Below, piece by piece: positions 23,808-32,708 of a stretch of DNA of 64,000 bases. How positions within the stretch are numbered: the stretch's first letter is position 1; the number at the start of each line of letters is the position of its first letter. The stretch comes from an uncultured Clostridium sp. Lineage in GTDB: Bacteria > Bacillota > Clostridia > Lachnospirales > Lachnospiraceae. The stretch is from NCBI GenBank assembly GCA_900539185.1, contig UQBG01000014.1:1-64000 (forward strand), in the 5' to 3' direction. A program made the translations under genes and the position numbers. A model generated the notes under the pieces. The model did not search any database, had not been told where the DNA came from, and saw nothing but the letters and a program-made list of their open reading frames with translations.

Positions 23808-24620
23808 ATTTTCCATATTAAAAATCATGCGGATAAAGTTGAAAGCAATCGTACGATTCTCGTCCGTCAGACTGCCCGGAATAAACAGATATGGATGCTT
23901 TAGTTGAATCGCAGTTTCCTTTACAAATTCGGTACCACTGATATCAATGGCATAATAATCGGCATCTTCTACAGGACCATCGCACTCATAGAGCATTCCT
24001 TTTTCCTGCAGTTCCTCAAACAGATCTTCCGGAAGGGCATGTTTTAGTTCCATTACATAGCCGTCGACGGCATAGTAGTCGATCACATCCGTATCACTGA
24101 TGACGATGTGGGTGGCATCTGCGGTCAGATCCGATAGCATCTTGGAATAATAGGCCATCTCCGGAGTCGACGGAACATAATTCTCATCCTGCTTTGGCTG
24201 CAGAACCATATTGGTATCAACCAGAAACAGGGCATCATCCGGAACCTCATAGGAATCCTTGTACATGGTGGTAACTGCATCCTGAAAGGTTGTGTTTTCT
24301 GTATCATTTACCAGAACGATATCCAAGGCTACCGGACGGGTGGCAACATAGATCTGATGCCCGATAAATGCAAGGATGACACAGCCGGCTATAACAGCCA
24401 GAAACTTCCAGGTGTAGTAGGTCAGGATATACTGAACCTTTCTCCAGAAGGTGAGCTCTGCCAGCTTTTCCTTTTCCTGCTTCCGGTTATAGGCTCTGCG
24501 TTCCTTTGCGGTCATTGACTTTCGATCAAGGGCATCATCTGCCATTCCGTCGTTTACGGTTTGATGATTCTGAAGTGCTTCGGCAAGCTCTCGCTTCTCA
24601 GTAGCTAGATTCTTTTTCAT
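23799..24620 (-). CDS. Membrane-anchored protein of unknown function
   Basis: A 273-residue protein with a charged cytoplasmic N-terminus of about 70 residues (many K, R, E; KERRAYNRKQEKEK), one membrane helix (WKFLAVIAGCVILAFIGHQIYVA) and an outside domain of about 170 residues that is acidic and mixed alpha/beta. The start is ATG 24620-24618, with AAGGAG about ten bases upstream; the frame runs back to 24695 without a ribosome site. I do not recognise a named domain; proteins with a YYxWKF entry to a single helix are common in Lachnospiraceae and unassigned. It is transcribed against both neighbours, so it is an independent unit. Confidence 0.7.
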   Translation of the reverse strand: MKKNLATEKRELAEALQNHQTVNDGMADDALDRKSMTAKERRAYNRKQEKEKLAELTFWRKVQYILTYYTWKFLAVIAGCVILAFIGHQIYVATRPVALDIVLVNDTENTTFQDAVTTMYKDSYEVPDDALFLVDTNMVLQPKQDENYVPSTPEMAYYSKMLSDLTADATHIVISDTDVIDYYAVDGYVMELKHALPEDLFEELQEKGMLYECDGPVEDADYYAIDISGTEFVKETAIQLKHPYLFIPGSLTDENRTIAFNFIRMIFNMENDR

Positions 24621-24778
24621 AGTAGTAGAACTCCTTGTATTGAACAAATTAGTAAAGTGTGCAGTACAAACCCTAACATTTGTATATGCAGGCACAATAT
24701 ATAGTGTATCATAGAACCGATAAGAATAGGGGAACGAAATATGAAAAGTCTGTGTTTTTTTTCTGAAATAAAAAGTCT

Positions 24779-24807
24779 TTGCGTTCCATTTCTCATTTGT
24801 ATATAAT
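24779..24807 (+). promoter_or_regulatory. Promoter for the YlmC/YmxH gene
   Basis: TTGCGT (24779-24784), 17 bases, perfect TATAAT (24802-24807). It lies in a 250-base divergent spacer and points toward the YlmC-like gene and nrdR. No comparably clear promoter was found for the gene on the other strand. Confidence 0.6.
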
Positions 24808-24870
24808 AATGACAGGTACAGAGACGGGTTTCAAGCATAGAATAGTAATAATATAAGATGGAGCAGGTCT

Positions 24871-25131
24871 ATGCGGTTTTCAGATTTGAAGCAGCGTGAG
24901 GTGATTAACTGCAAGGATTGCAAGCGTCTGGGCTTTGTTTCAGATATTGTGTTTGATTCCTGCAATGGTAAGGTAGAGGCACTGGTGGTGCCGGGCCCCG
25001 GAAAGTTGTTTGGATGCTTTTGTCCCTGTACGGAGTATGTGATACGATTTTGTTGTATCGTCAGGATCGGCCCGGATATTATACTGGTAGATATTGATCC
25101 TGAGGATGCGTTGGTGAAGAAGAAGGATTAA
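24871..25131 (+). CDS. YlmC/YmxH family PRC-barrel protein
   Basis: An 86-residue single PRC-barrel protein: MRFSDLKQREVINCKDCKRLG followed by strands with ALVVPGPGKLFG and IGPDIILVDID. The YlmC/YmxH family is common in spore formers and is often annotated as sporulation-associated; its molecular role is unclear. Five cysteines in 86 residues (including FCPCTEY and RFCC) are notable for such a small protein. A GGAGCAGG-like site precedes the ATG. nrdR begins 15 bases after the stop and is probably in the same transcript. Confidence 0.8.
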   Translation: MRFSDLKQREVINCKDCKRLGFVSDIVFDSCNGKVEALVVPGPGKLFGCFCPCTEYVIRFCCIVRIGPDIILVDIDPEDALVKKKD

Positions 25132-25146
25132 TATGGAGGAATACAG

Positions 25147-25599
25147 ATGAAGTGTCCGTTTTGTGCAGTAGATAATACCAGGGTCATCGATTCACGCCCG
25201 GCAGATGATAATAATTCTATCCGGAGAAGGCGGGAGTGTGATGCCTGTGGCAGACGATTTACAACCTATGAGAAGGTAGAGTCGATCCCATTGATCGTAA
25301 TTAAGAAGGATAAAAACCGGGAACCGTATAACCGATCTAAGATTGCTTCCGGTATCCTAAAGTCCTGCCATAAGCGGCCGGTATCGGCAGAGCAGATTGA
25401 ACAGTGTCTGGATGATATCGAGACAAAGATCTTCAATCTCGAGGAAAAAGAAGTGGAAAGTACCGTGATCGGTGAGATTGTCATGGATGAAATCAAGAAT
25501 CTGGATCCGGTTGCCTATGTACGATTTGCATCTGTTTATCGGGAGTTTAAGGATGTTAATACCTTTATGGACGAGTTAAAAAAGATTCTTGATAAGTAA
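25147..25599 (+). CDS. nrdR: Transcriptional regulator NrdR
   Basis: A 150-residue repressor of ribonucleotide reductase genes that senses ATP and dATP. The N-terminal zinc ribbon has two Cys pairs (MKCPFC and CDACGRRFTTYE), followed by the ATP-cone domain (VIKKDKNREPYNRSKIASG to VAYVRFASVYREF). Length and motifs match the family fully. GGAGG is just upstream. No nrd gene is in the window, so its targets lie elsewhere. Confidence 0.95.
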   Translation: MKCPFCAVDNTRVIDSRPADDNNSIRRRRECDACGRRFTTYEKVESIPLIVIKKDKNREPYNRSKIASGILKSCHKRPVSAEQIEQCLDDIETKIFNLEEKEVESTVIGEIVMDEIKNLDPVAYVRFASVYREFKDVNTFMDELKKILDK

Positions 25600-25623
25600 A
25601 ACAACAATAAAGTAAATAAAATA

Positions 25624-25653
25624 TTGACACAATGTGGTTTCACACGTTACACT
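25624..25653 (+). promoter_or_regulatory. Likely promoter for the comM-dprA genes
   Basis: TTGACA (25624-25629), an 18-base spacer and TACACT (25648-25653), about 37 bases before the comM start. The -35 is perfect, the -10 fair. Confidence 0.55.
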
Positions 25654-25690
25654 AAGAGCGGAGTCTGTTCCGGGCGGGGAAAGGAATGAA

Positions 25691-27253
25691 ATGTATAGTA
25701 GTGTAATGAGTGGAACCATTTTTGGTATTCAGGGGATGGTCATACAGGTGGAAGCCGATATGTCAGAGGGATTACCCGGTGTCCATCTGGTGGGTAGTCT
25801 GTCCAGAGAGGTACAGGAGTCCGGAGAACGGATCCGGACAGCACTGCGAAATTCCGGATTCTATCTGCCCCCGAAGCGGATCGTGATTAGTCTGTCACCG
25901 GCAGATGTTCGGAAGACGGGTTCCGGCTTTGATCTTCCCATTGCGATAGCGGCATTGATCTCCATGAACCAGATTTTACAGGAGCAGGTGGCAGACACGC
26001 TCTTTCTGGGAGAACTGGGACTCAATGGAGATGTGCTTCCGGTAGACGGTGTGCTTCCGGTGGCAGATGCCGCATATGCGGCAGGGTGCAGCAGAATTGT
26101 AGTTCCGGTTGCCAATCGGGCGGAGGCAGCACTGATACCGGGACTTGCTGTGGTTGGTATAAGGAGTCTGCAGGAGGGGATCGCATGGCTGCAGTCCGGG
26201 AAAGCATACCCGGAAACAGGAGCTTCTGCAGAAACGGCCAGAGAATCCGGGGCAGAGGTGGCGCAGTCTGTATCGGCGGACTGGAACTTTCGAAATCTGA
26301 AGGGACAACCGATGGTACGAAGAGCGATGGAGATTGCTGCCTGTGGTATGCATAATCTGATCATGACCGGGCCGCCGGGAGCGGGAAAGACGATGGCAGC
26401 AAAGTGTCTGACCGGGATTCTCCCGGAATTATCCTATGAAGAAAGTATGGAGATTACGAAGATCTATAGTGTGCGGGGGCTGCTGCCACCGGAAAACGGA
26501 TTGATTCGCAGACGACCGTTCCGGGCTCCGCATCATACGATTACGACGAGTGCCCTGATCGGTGGCGGACTGGTGCCAAAGCCGGGAGAAATCAGTCTGG
26601 CACATAATGGTGTGCTGTTTTTAGACGAGTTGCCGGAGTTTTCCCGGACAGCCATCGAGGTACTCAGACAGCCGCTGGAGGATGGACGCGTTATAATAGG
26701 AAGGCTGAATAACACCTATCAGTTTCCTGCCCGGTTTATGCTGGTTGCGGCGATGAATCCATGTCCCTGTGGCTGCTATCCGGATCGCAGCCGATGCCGT
26801 TGTACACCCGGGCAGATTCAGAACTATCAGGGGCGGATCAGTCGGGCGATTCTGGATCGCATGGATCTCTGCCTGAGCATCCGCCCGGTAAGCTATGATG
26901 AGATGACAGATCGCGGACAGTGGGAAGCATCCGAGGTGATCCGGGAGCGGGTACAGAGCGTACATGCGTTGCAGCGGGAACGATACAGGAATAGTAACAC
27001 CCGGTTCAATTCACAGTTAACACAGGAAGAACTGCGTCAGTACTGCTGTCTGGGTGCGGAAGAAGAGACCTTTATGAAACAGGTATATGAGCAGCAGAAG
27101 CTGAGTGGGCGGGGATACAACCGGCTGTTGAGGCTTGCAAGAACGATTGCAGATATGGAAGGATCGGAACAGATTCGATTACGACATTTAGAGGAAGCAG
27201 TTGTATATCGGATGGTTGATGCGGTGCAGATGGGAGGGAATGGATATGTCTAA
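25691..27253 (+). CDS. comM: YifB/ComM family AAA ATPase (Mg chelatase-like)
   Basis: A 520-residue ATPase related to magnesium chelatase; in Haemophilus and relatives ComM is a hexameric helicase that extends branch migration during natural transformation. The N-terminal domain contains GIQGMVIQVEADMSEGLPG and the central AAA module has TGPPGAGKTMAAK (Walker A), RAPHHTIT, and LFLDELPEF (Walker B). A cysteine-rich NPCPCGCYPDRSRCRC segment and LSGRGYNRLLRLARTIAD finish it. ATG 25691 follows GGGGAAAGG; the open frame back to 25634 overlaps the promoter. The stop overlaps dprA by eight bases, linking two DNA-uptake recombination genes. Confidence 0.9.
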   Translation: MYSSVMSGTIFGIQGMVIQVEADMSEGLPGVHLVGSLSREVQESGERIRTALRNSGFYLPPKRIVISLSPADVRKTGSGFDLPIAIAALISMNQILQEQVADTLFLGELGLNGDVLPVDGVLPVADAAYAAGCSRIVVPVANRAEAALIPGLAVVGIRSLQEGIAWLQSGKAYPETGASAETARESGAEVAQSVSADWNFRNLKGQPMVRRAMEIAACGMHNLIMTGPPGAGKTMAAKCLTGILPELSYEESMEITKIYSVRGLLPPENGLIRRRPFRAPHHTITTSALIGGGLVPKPGEISLAHNGVLFLDELPEFSRTAIEVLRQPLEDGRVIIGRLNNTYQFPARFMLVAAMNPCPCGCYPDRSRCRCTPGQIQNYQGRISRAILDRMDLCLSIRPVSYDEMTDRGQWEASEVIRERVQSVHALQRERYRNSNTRFNSQLTQEELRQYCCLGAEEETFMKQVYEQQKLSGRGYNRLLRLARTIADMEGSEQIRLRHLEEAVVYRMVDAVQMGGNGYV

Positions 27254-28337
27254 AGAATATGATTACTTCTGGCTCAGTCATCTCTGGCAGATCCCGACAC
27301 GAAAGCTCTGGCAGTGTCTGCGATTATGCGAAGACCCGGAGGAACTTCAGACGATCGAAGTTTCTGCACTGGGCGGATATTTGACAAAACGGGAATGCGG
27401 CTATATAGAGTCCCTGCGACAACGACCGGATCTGCCGGAACGATGGAAGCGGTTTCAGACAGCCGGATATCGGTTTGTGTCAATCGATTGTCCGGAATAT
27501 CCGGAAAAATTGGCAGAACTGTCGGATCCTCCGCTGGGACTTTATTATCAGGGAGAACTTTCACTTAATCGACCTTTGGTTGCTATCGTCGGCTCCAGAA
27601 CAGCGACGACCTATGGCTGTGAACTGGCCTATCAGATTGCCCGGAAGCTGGCTGTAAATGGAATGGGCATCATTAGCGGCCTGGCTGCCGGGATTGATGG
27701 AGCCGGACATCGCGGATGTCTGGACGGAAATGGGTATACCATTGGAGTTTTGGGCTCCGGTCTGGAGACGGTGTATCCGAAAGAGCATTTTCGTCTGTAT
27801 GAAACGATCAGGCAGCGCGGATGTCTGCTTTCCGAGTATCCGCCGGATCTGACACCCAGACCACCGCTGTTTCCCAGAAGAAACCGGATCATCAGCGGTC
27901 TGTCTGACTTTGTACTGGTGGTAGAGGCCAGAGAAAAGAGCGGATCCCTGATCACAGCCGATCTGGCACTGGAACAGGGGAGAGATGTCGGGGCAGTTCC
28001 GGGGCGTCCGTGCGATCCCGTGAGTACCGGCTGCAACCGGCTGATTCAGCAGGGAGCGACGTGTATCTTAAGTGCAGAAGATGTATTGGCGGAACTGATG
28101 GACAGCACCCGGTTTCGACAGATTACGGGCGGTGAAGCGTCGGTGAATCTGGATTTAGGGCTTGCACCCAAAGAAAAAATGGTGTATAGTTGTCTGCGTT
28201 TAGAACCTAAATTTATCGATGATATATTGTGTCAACTGCCTTTCCCGGTATGGGAGGGTATACAGTTATTAACAGAACTAGAAGTAAAGGGAATGATAAA
28301 ACAGAATCCCCATCATTACTATTATCGGACGGAATGA
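27246..28337 (+). CDS. dprA: DNA-processing protein DprA/Smf
   Basis: A 363-residue protein that binds incoming single-stranded DNA and loads RecA. The Rossmann-like core is clear: IVGSRTATTYG, GIISGLAAGIDGAGHRG, IGVLGSGLETVYP, FPRRNRIISGLSD and EKSGSLITADLALEQGRDV. A C-terminal winged-helix-like domain follows. GGAGGG (27233-27238) is seven bases before ATG 27246, inside the end of comM. In Bacillus the dprA homologue smf also lies beside topA and codY, so this is conserved synteny. Confidence 0.93.
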   Translation: MSKEYDYFWLSHLWQIPTRKLWQCLRLCEDPEELQTIEVSALGGYLTKRECGYIESLRQRPDLPERWKRFQTAGYRFVSIDCPEYPEKLAELSDPPLGLYYQGELSLNRPLVAIVGSRTATTYGCELAYQIARKLAVNGMGIISGLAAGIDGAGHRGCLDGNGYTIGVLGSGLETVYPKEHFRLYETIRQRGCLLSEYPPDLTPRPPLFPRRNRIISGLSDFVLVVEAREKSGSLITADLALEQGRDVGAVPGRPCDPVSTGCNRLIQQGATCILSAEDVLAELMDSTRFRQITGGEASVNLDLGLAPKEKMVYSCLRLEPKFIDDILCQLPFPVWEGIQLLTELEVKGMIKQNPHHYYYRTE

Positions 28338-28395
28338 TATCGAGTAAGGGAAGCAAACATAGATCGAAGAATATGGAAGGGAGTTCGTCAGTTTT

Positions 28396-30450
28396 ATGGC
28401 TAAGAATCTGGTAATTGTGGAGTCTCCGGCGAAGGCGAAGACGATTAAGAAGTTTTTGGGTAGTAATTATGAGGTGATTGCGTCCAATGGACATGTTCGG
28501 GATCTTCCGAAGAGTCAGATGGGTATCGATATTGAGCATGATTATGAACCGAAGTATATCACCATACGGGGGAAGGGTGATATATTGGCGAAACTTCGTA
28601 AGGAAGTAAAGAAGGCGGATAAAGTCTATCTGGCAACAGACCCTGACCGTGAAGGTGAAGCAATCTCCTGGCATTTATCACAGGCATTGAAGCTGGATGC
28701 AGATGGATATAAGCGGATTACGTTTAATGAAATCACGAAGAATGCAGTGAAAAATTCGATGAAGCAGGCACGCGAGATTGATATGAATCTGGTGGATGCG
28801 CAGCAGGCGAGAAGAGTTCTGGATCGTATGGTTGGATATCGGATCAGCCCGATTCTCTGGGCAAAGATAAAGCGAGGCTTAAGTGCCGGACGTGTTCAGT
28901 CTGTTGCATTACGACTGATCTGTGACCGGGAAAACGAGATCAATGCATTTATACCGGAGGAATACTGGAGTCTGGAAGTTGAACTGAAGGGAAAGGGCAT
29001 GAGTAAGCCGGTTCATGCAAAATATGCAGGAGATATATCGGGAAAAGCACAGTTGGATAAACTGTTACAGAAACTTCAGGGAGCAGACTTCCGGGTAAAG
29101 GAAGTAAAAGAAGGAAACCGTACCACGAAGGCACCGTTACCGTTTACGACCAGCACGCTGCAGCAGGAGGCCTCGAAGAAGTTGAACTTCTCGACACAGA
29201 AGACAATGCGGCTGGCACAACAGTTATATGAAGGTGTTGATATAAAGGGCAGAGGAACGGTCGGTCTGATTACATATTTAAGAACCGATTCGGTTCGGAT
29301 ATCCGAAGAAGCACAGCAGGCAGCCCGGACATTTATAGCCGGTCATTACGGTGAACAGTATGTCGGGGAGGCAAAGAAGCAGAATGAAAAGGGCAAGCGG
29401 ATTCAGGACGCTCATGAGGCAATCCGTCCAACCGATCTGGAACTGTCTCCGGTTTATGTTAAGGAAAGCCTGGGACGGGATCTGTATCGGTTATATCAGT
29501 TGATTTATAACCGCTTTTTAGCAAGTCAGATGCAGAATGCGGTATATCATACAACATCAGTTAAGATCGAAGCAGCCGATGAACTGTTTACAACTTCTGC
29601 ATCCAAGCTGGCGTTTGATGGATTTTTATCGGTCTATAAGCTGGAGGAAGAAAAGGAATCGGGTGAAAATATCAGCGAACTTGAAAAAGGAACGGTGCTG
29701 ACGCTTAAAAATCAAGAAGAAAAACAGCATTTTACACAACCACCGGCACATTATACAGAGGCACTTCTGGTAAAGACACTGGAAGAACTGGGAATCGGAC
29801 GGCCGAGTACCTATGCACCTACGATTACTACGATTATGAATCGTCATTATATTGTAAAAGAGCAGAAGAATCTATATGTTACAGAACTGGGTGAGGCAGT
29901 GAATCAGATGATGATGAAGGCATTCCCTGTGATTGTTGATGTGGAATTTACTGCCAATATGGAGTCACTTCTGGACGGTGTCGAAGAAGGAAAGGTTCCG
30001 TGGAAAACGATTATCCGGAACTTTTATCCGGATCTGGAGCAGGCTGTTCAGGCGGCAGAAAAGGATCTGGAGCATGTAAAGATCGAAGATGAGGTTACGG
30101 ATGTCGTCTGTGAACAGTGTGGTCGTCATATGGTGATCAAATACGGTCCACATGGAAAGTTCTTAGGCTGCCCGGGCTTCCCGGACTGCAGAAATACAAA
30201 GCCATATTACGAAAAGACAGGTGTTGCCTGTCCAAAGTGCGGAAAGGAAATCGTACTGCGGAAGACAAAGAAGGGCAGAAAGTATTACGGCTGTGAGAAT
30301 AATCCGGAATGTGACTTTATGAGCTGGCAGAAACCATCCACAATACCTTGTCCGGAATGTGGTGGTCTGATGGTCGAAAAAGGAAATCGTCTTGTCTGTA
30401 TAAGTGAAGCGTGTGGGCATATTCAAAATAAGAAATCTGAGAACGACTGA
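28396..30450 (+). CDS. topA: DNA topoisomerase I
   Basis: A 684-residue type IA topoisomerase that relaxes negative supercoils. The TOPRIM start is KNLVIVESPAKAKTIKKF with TDPDREGEAISWHL; the catalytic tyrosine lies in YLRTDSVRIS, and SAGRVQSVALRLICDRE is also conserved. The C-terminus has three zinc-ribbon-like modules with paired cysteines (CEQCGRHM, CPKCGKEI, CPECGGLM), the last with a looser second pair (CISEACGH). Length is normal. The spacer of 58 bases after dprA has no clear promoter. Confidence 0.96.
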   Translation: MAKNLVIVESPAKAKTIKKFLGSNYEVIASNGHVRDLPKSQMGIDIEHDYEPKYITIRGKGDILAKLRKEVKKADKVYLATDPDREGEAISWHLSQALKLDADGYKRITFNEITKNAVKNSMKQAREIDMNLVDAQQARRVLDRMVGYRISPILWAKIKRGLSAGRVQSVALRLICDRENEINAFIPEEYWSLEVELKGKGMSKPVHAKYAGDISGKAQLDKLLQKLQGADFRVKEVKEGNRTTKAPLPFTTSTLQQEASKKLNFSTQKTMRLAQQLYEGVDIKGRGTVGLITYLRTDSVRISEEAQQAARTFIAGHYGEQYVGEAKKQNEKGKRIQDAHEAIRPTDLELSPVYVKESLGRDLYRLYQLIYNRFLASQMQNAVYHTTSVKIEAADELFTTSASKLAFDGFLSVYKLEEEKESGENISELEKGTVLTLKNQEEKQHFTQPPAHYTEALLVKTLEELGIGRPSTYAPTITTIMNRHYIVKEQKNLYVTELGEAVNQMMMKAFPVIVDVEFTANMESLLDGVEEGKVPWKTIIRNFYPDLEQAVQAAEKDLEHVKIEDEVTDVVCEQCGRHMVIKYGPHGKFLGCPGFPDCRNTKPYYEKTGVACPKCGKEIVLRKTKKGRKYYGCENNPECDFMSWQKPSTIPCPECGGLMVEKGNRLVCISEACGHIQNKKSEND

Positions 30451-30476
30451 TTCCTGTCTGATTATGATTTTTTCAG

Positions 30477-30505
30477 TTGTTATTTTGTAGACGATGTGTT
30501 ACAAT
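30477..30505 (+). promoter_or_regulatory. Promoter for codY
   Basis: TTGTTA (30477-30482), 17 bases, TACAAT (30500-30505), 38 bases before the codY start. It gives codY a start of its own after topA. Confidence 0.6.
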
Positions 30506-30542
30506 TTATCCAAATGTAGTTACTTTGGGTAGGGAGGAAGTT

Positions 30543-31316
30543 ATGAGCGTACAATTGTTGGACAAAACGCGAAAAATCAACAAGCTTTTGCACAATAATA
30601 ATTCTCATAAGGTTGTATTTAATGATATCTGCGAGGTATTGTCCGAGATTATGGAGTCTGACGTACTGGTGATCAGTAAGAAGGGGAAGGTTCTCGGCAT
30701 CAAGAACCGGGAAGACATCGCAAGCCTTCATGAGCTGATTGTTGACGAGATTGGCGGACATATCGATCCGATGTTGAACGAACGGTTACTGGGGATCCTG
30801 TCAACAAAAGAAAATGTCAATCTGGCGACCCTTGGTTTTGAGCGGGAAGGAATCGAACAGTACGAGGCATTGATCACCCCGATCGATATTGCCGGTGAGC
30901 GTCTTGGCACGGTATTTATGTATAAACAGGACAAGCAGTACGAGATCGATGATATCATTTTAGGCGAATACGGAACTACGGTTGTAGGCCTGGAAATGAT
31001 GCGCTCCGTAAATGAAGAAAATGCAGAAGAGAATCGGAAGATTGCGATCGTGCGGTCTGCAATCAGTACATTATCGTTTTCTGAACTGGAAGCAATTACA
31101 TATATATTTGATGAATTGGATGGAAATGAAGGAATTCTGGTTGCCAGCAAGATTGCAGACCGGGTAGGAATTACAAGATCCGTTATTGTAAATGCACTTC
31201 GAAAGTTTGAAAGTGCGGGCGTTATAGAATCCAGATCTTCCGGCATGAAAGGAACCTATATTAAGGTTCTGAATGATGTGGTATTTGATGAGTTGAAGAA
31301 GAACAAGGAACGATAA
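30543..31316 (+). CDS. codY: GTP-sensing pleiotropic regulator CodY
   Basis: A 257-residue global repressor that binds DNA when GTP and branched-chain amino acids are plentiful, adjusting metabolism, motility and sporulation in Firmicutes. The N-terminal GAF domain (SVQLLDKTRKINKLLHNNN on) is followed by the very conserved winged helix (ASKIADRVGITRSVIVNAL and a GMKGTYIKVLND end). ATG 30543 has GGGAGGAAG upstream; the frame is open to 30477 but overlaps the promoter. It lies directly before the flagellar genes, as in Bacillus, where clpQ-clpY and codV lie between topA and codY; those are absent here. Confidence 0.95.
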   Translation: MSVQLLDKTRKINKLLHNNNSHKVVFNDICEVLSEIMESDVLVISKKGKVLGIKNREDIASLHELIVDEIGGHIDPMLNERLLGILSTKENVNLATLGFEREGIEQYEALITPIDIAGERLGTVFMYKQDKQYEIDDIILGEYGTTVVGLEMMRSVNEENAEENRKIAIVRSAISTLSFSELEAITYIFDELDGNEGILVASKIADRVGITRSVIVNALRKFESAGVIESRSSGMKGTYIKVLNDVVFDELKKNKER

Positions 31317-31367
31317 ACCATATCTGAATGAATTGGATAATGAAGGAAATGGATTTCCAAAAACAAC

Positions 31368-31401
31368 AAAAGGATTTGTGATTTGATTCATGAATCCTTT
31401 T
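31368..31401 (+). terminator. Hairpin between codY and the flagellar genes
   Basis: AAAAGGATT (31368-31376) pairs with AATCCTTTT (31393-31401) around a 16-base loop. The tail is AT-rich but not a clean T-run, so it may only reduce read-through from codY into flgB. No convincing promoter of its own was found for flgB in the 50 bases after it. Confidence 0.65.
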
Positions 31402-31451
31402 AAATCTTATAACGAAAGATCAAAAAAGAAGTCGAAGAAAGGGGAATTCGT

Positions 31452-31844
31452 ATGATTAATACAAATATATACAATAGTATTAATGTGCTGGATAAGGCTG
31501 CAGATGCGGCATACATACGAAATGATGTGTTGGCAAACAACATTGCAAATGACAGTACACCAAACTACAAGCGTCAGGATGTGCAGTTTGAGTCGATTCT
31601 TCAGGCATCGATGGCCGGCGGCGGTTCGATTGCACAGAAACTGGAGGCAGTCAACGAGGATCTGGATGAATTAAACAGCTTTGTCTATACCGATCACACA
31701 TCGTTATCATATCGTCTGGACGGTAACAATGTTGATATCGATCAGGAGGAAGCATATTTAGCAGAGAATCAGATCCGGTATCAGGCACTGGTTGATCAGA
31801 TGGCTCAGGAATTTGGCCGGTACAGTACTGTATTGAAATCATGA
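31452..31844 (+). CDS. flgB: Flagellar basal-body rod protein FlgB
   Basis: A 130-residue proximal rod protein, exported through the flagellar export gate to form part of the drive shaft. The N-terminal NDVLANNIANDSTPNYKRQDV contains the ANNIAN rod/hook motif, and the C-terminus ends in a helix with YQALVDQMAQEF. AAAGGGGA precedes the ATG. It begins a run of flagellar genes that continues to the right edge of the window. Confidence 0.94.
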   Translation: MINTNIYNSINVLDKAADAAYIRNDVLANNIANDSTPNYKRQDVQFESILQASMAGGGSIAQKLEAVNEDLDELNSFVYTDHTSLSYRLDGNNVDIDQEEAYLAENQIRYQALVDQMAQEFGRYSTVLKS

Positions 31845-31862
31845 TAGGGGGGACAGAGCATT

Positions 31863-32300
31863 ATGGGTATGTTTGATGGAATGAATATAAGTGCGACCGG
31901 AATGACAGCACAGCGGTTTCGAATGGATGTCATATCTGAGAATATCGCAAATGTAAATACCACAAGAGATGAGAATGGTGAGGTATATCGCCGAAAGACA
32001 GTTGTATTCAACGAAAAAACATCTTTGAACTTCGGAGATACACTCTATAACAGCCTGAATGTTTATAAGCCGGATGGCGTTCGTGTAACACAGGTTGTGG
32101 AGGATCCTTCCGATCTGAAGATGGTATATGATCCGACCCATCCGGATGCCGATGAGAACGGCTATGTGATGTATCCGAATGTAGATACGGTAACAGAAAT
32201 GACAAACCTGATTGATTCCAGCCGGGCATATGAAGCAAATGCAACCGCATTTAATGCGGCCAAGTCGATTGCAGCCAAGGGACTGGAGCTGTTGCAGTAG
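31863..32300 (+). CDS. flgC: Flagellar basal-body rod protein FlgC
   Basis: A 145-residue rod protein: MNISATGMTAQRFRMDVISENIANVNT at the N-terminus and ANATAFNAAKSIAAKGLELL at the C-terminus form the paired helices that pack in the rod. A GGGGGG stretch lies about ten bases before the start. The central YDPTHPDADENGYVMYPNV is a classic FlgC segment. Confidence 0.95.
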   Translation: MGMFDGMNISATGMTAQRFRMDVISENIANVNTTRDENGEVYRRKTVVFNEKTSLNFGDTLYNSLNVYKPDGVRVTQVVEDPSDLKMVYDPTHPDADENGYVMYPNVDTVTEMTNLIDSSRAYEANATAFNAAKSIAAKGLELLQ

Positions 32301-32366
32301 ATCATAGGGAAAAGAAAGACCGGTAAGCGGGAAATGCAGCATATTGGGTATAAGGAGTGTTAAAAA

Positions 32367-32684
32367 ATGGATGTAACATCTCTTACAGCACTAAGTGAGA
32401 GTATCGGAGTCGGTACAGGTACTAAGACTGACAAAACAGTAACAAAGAATAATACAGAGGCATTCAGTTCCCTTCTGAACTCAGCGATCAGTATGTATTC
32501 GGAGGCTGACAAGCTTCAGAAAAATGCAGAAACGGCTGAGATGAACTTTGCTATGGGCTATTCCAGCAATACACATGATCTGGCTCAGGCACAGCAGAAA
32601 GCAAATATTGCATTGCAGTATACAGTGAAGGTAACAAATAAGTTTCTGGAAGCATATAAGGAGATTATGAATATTCAGTTATAG
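32367..32684 (+). CDS. fliE: Flagellar hook-basal body complex protein FliE
   Basis: A 105-residue protein that links the MS-ring to the rod. The conserved C-terminal half (EMNFAMGYSSNTHDLAQAQQ and TVKVTNKFLEAYKEIMNIQL) is complete, with a short variable N-terminus. AAGGAG lies about nine bases before the ATG. The place between flgC and fliF is the usual one. Confidence 0.92.
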   Translation: MDVTSLTALSESIGVGTGTKTDKTVTKNNTEAFSSLLNSAISMYSEADKLQKNAETAEMNFAMGYSSNTHDLAQAQQKANIALQYTVKVTNKFLEAYKEIMNIQL

Positions 32685-32708
32685 TGATAACTGGTATATG
32701 GAGATAAG

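Noticed and set aside
24741..24806. Small frame of 21 residues with a G-rich site upstream, as a leader peptide
   Set aside because: It overlaps the -35/-10 of the promoter for the YlmC-like gene, so it would not be in that transcript, and no attenuator structure follows.
31383..31413. Promoter for flgB (TTGATT, TATAAC)
   Set aside because: The spacer is 19 bases and the -35 lies within the hairpin loop; too weak to list as a feature.
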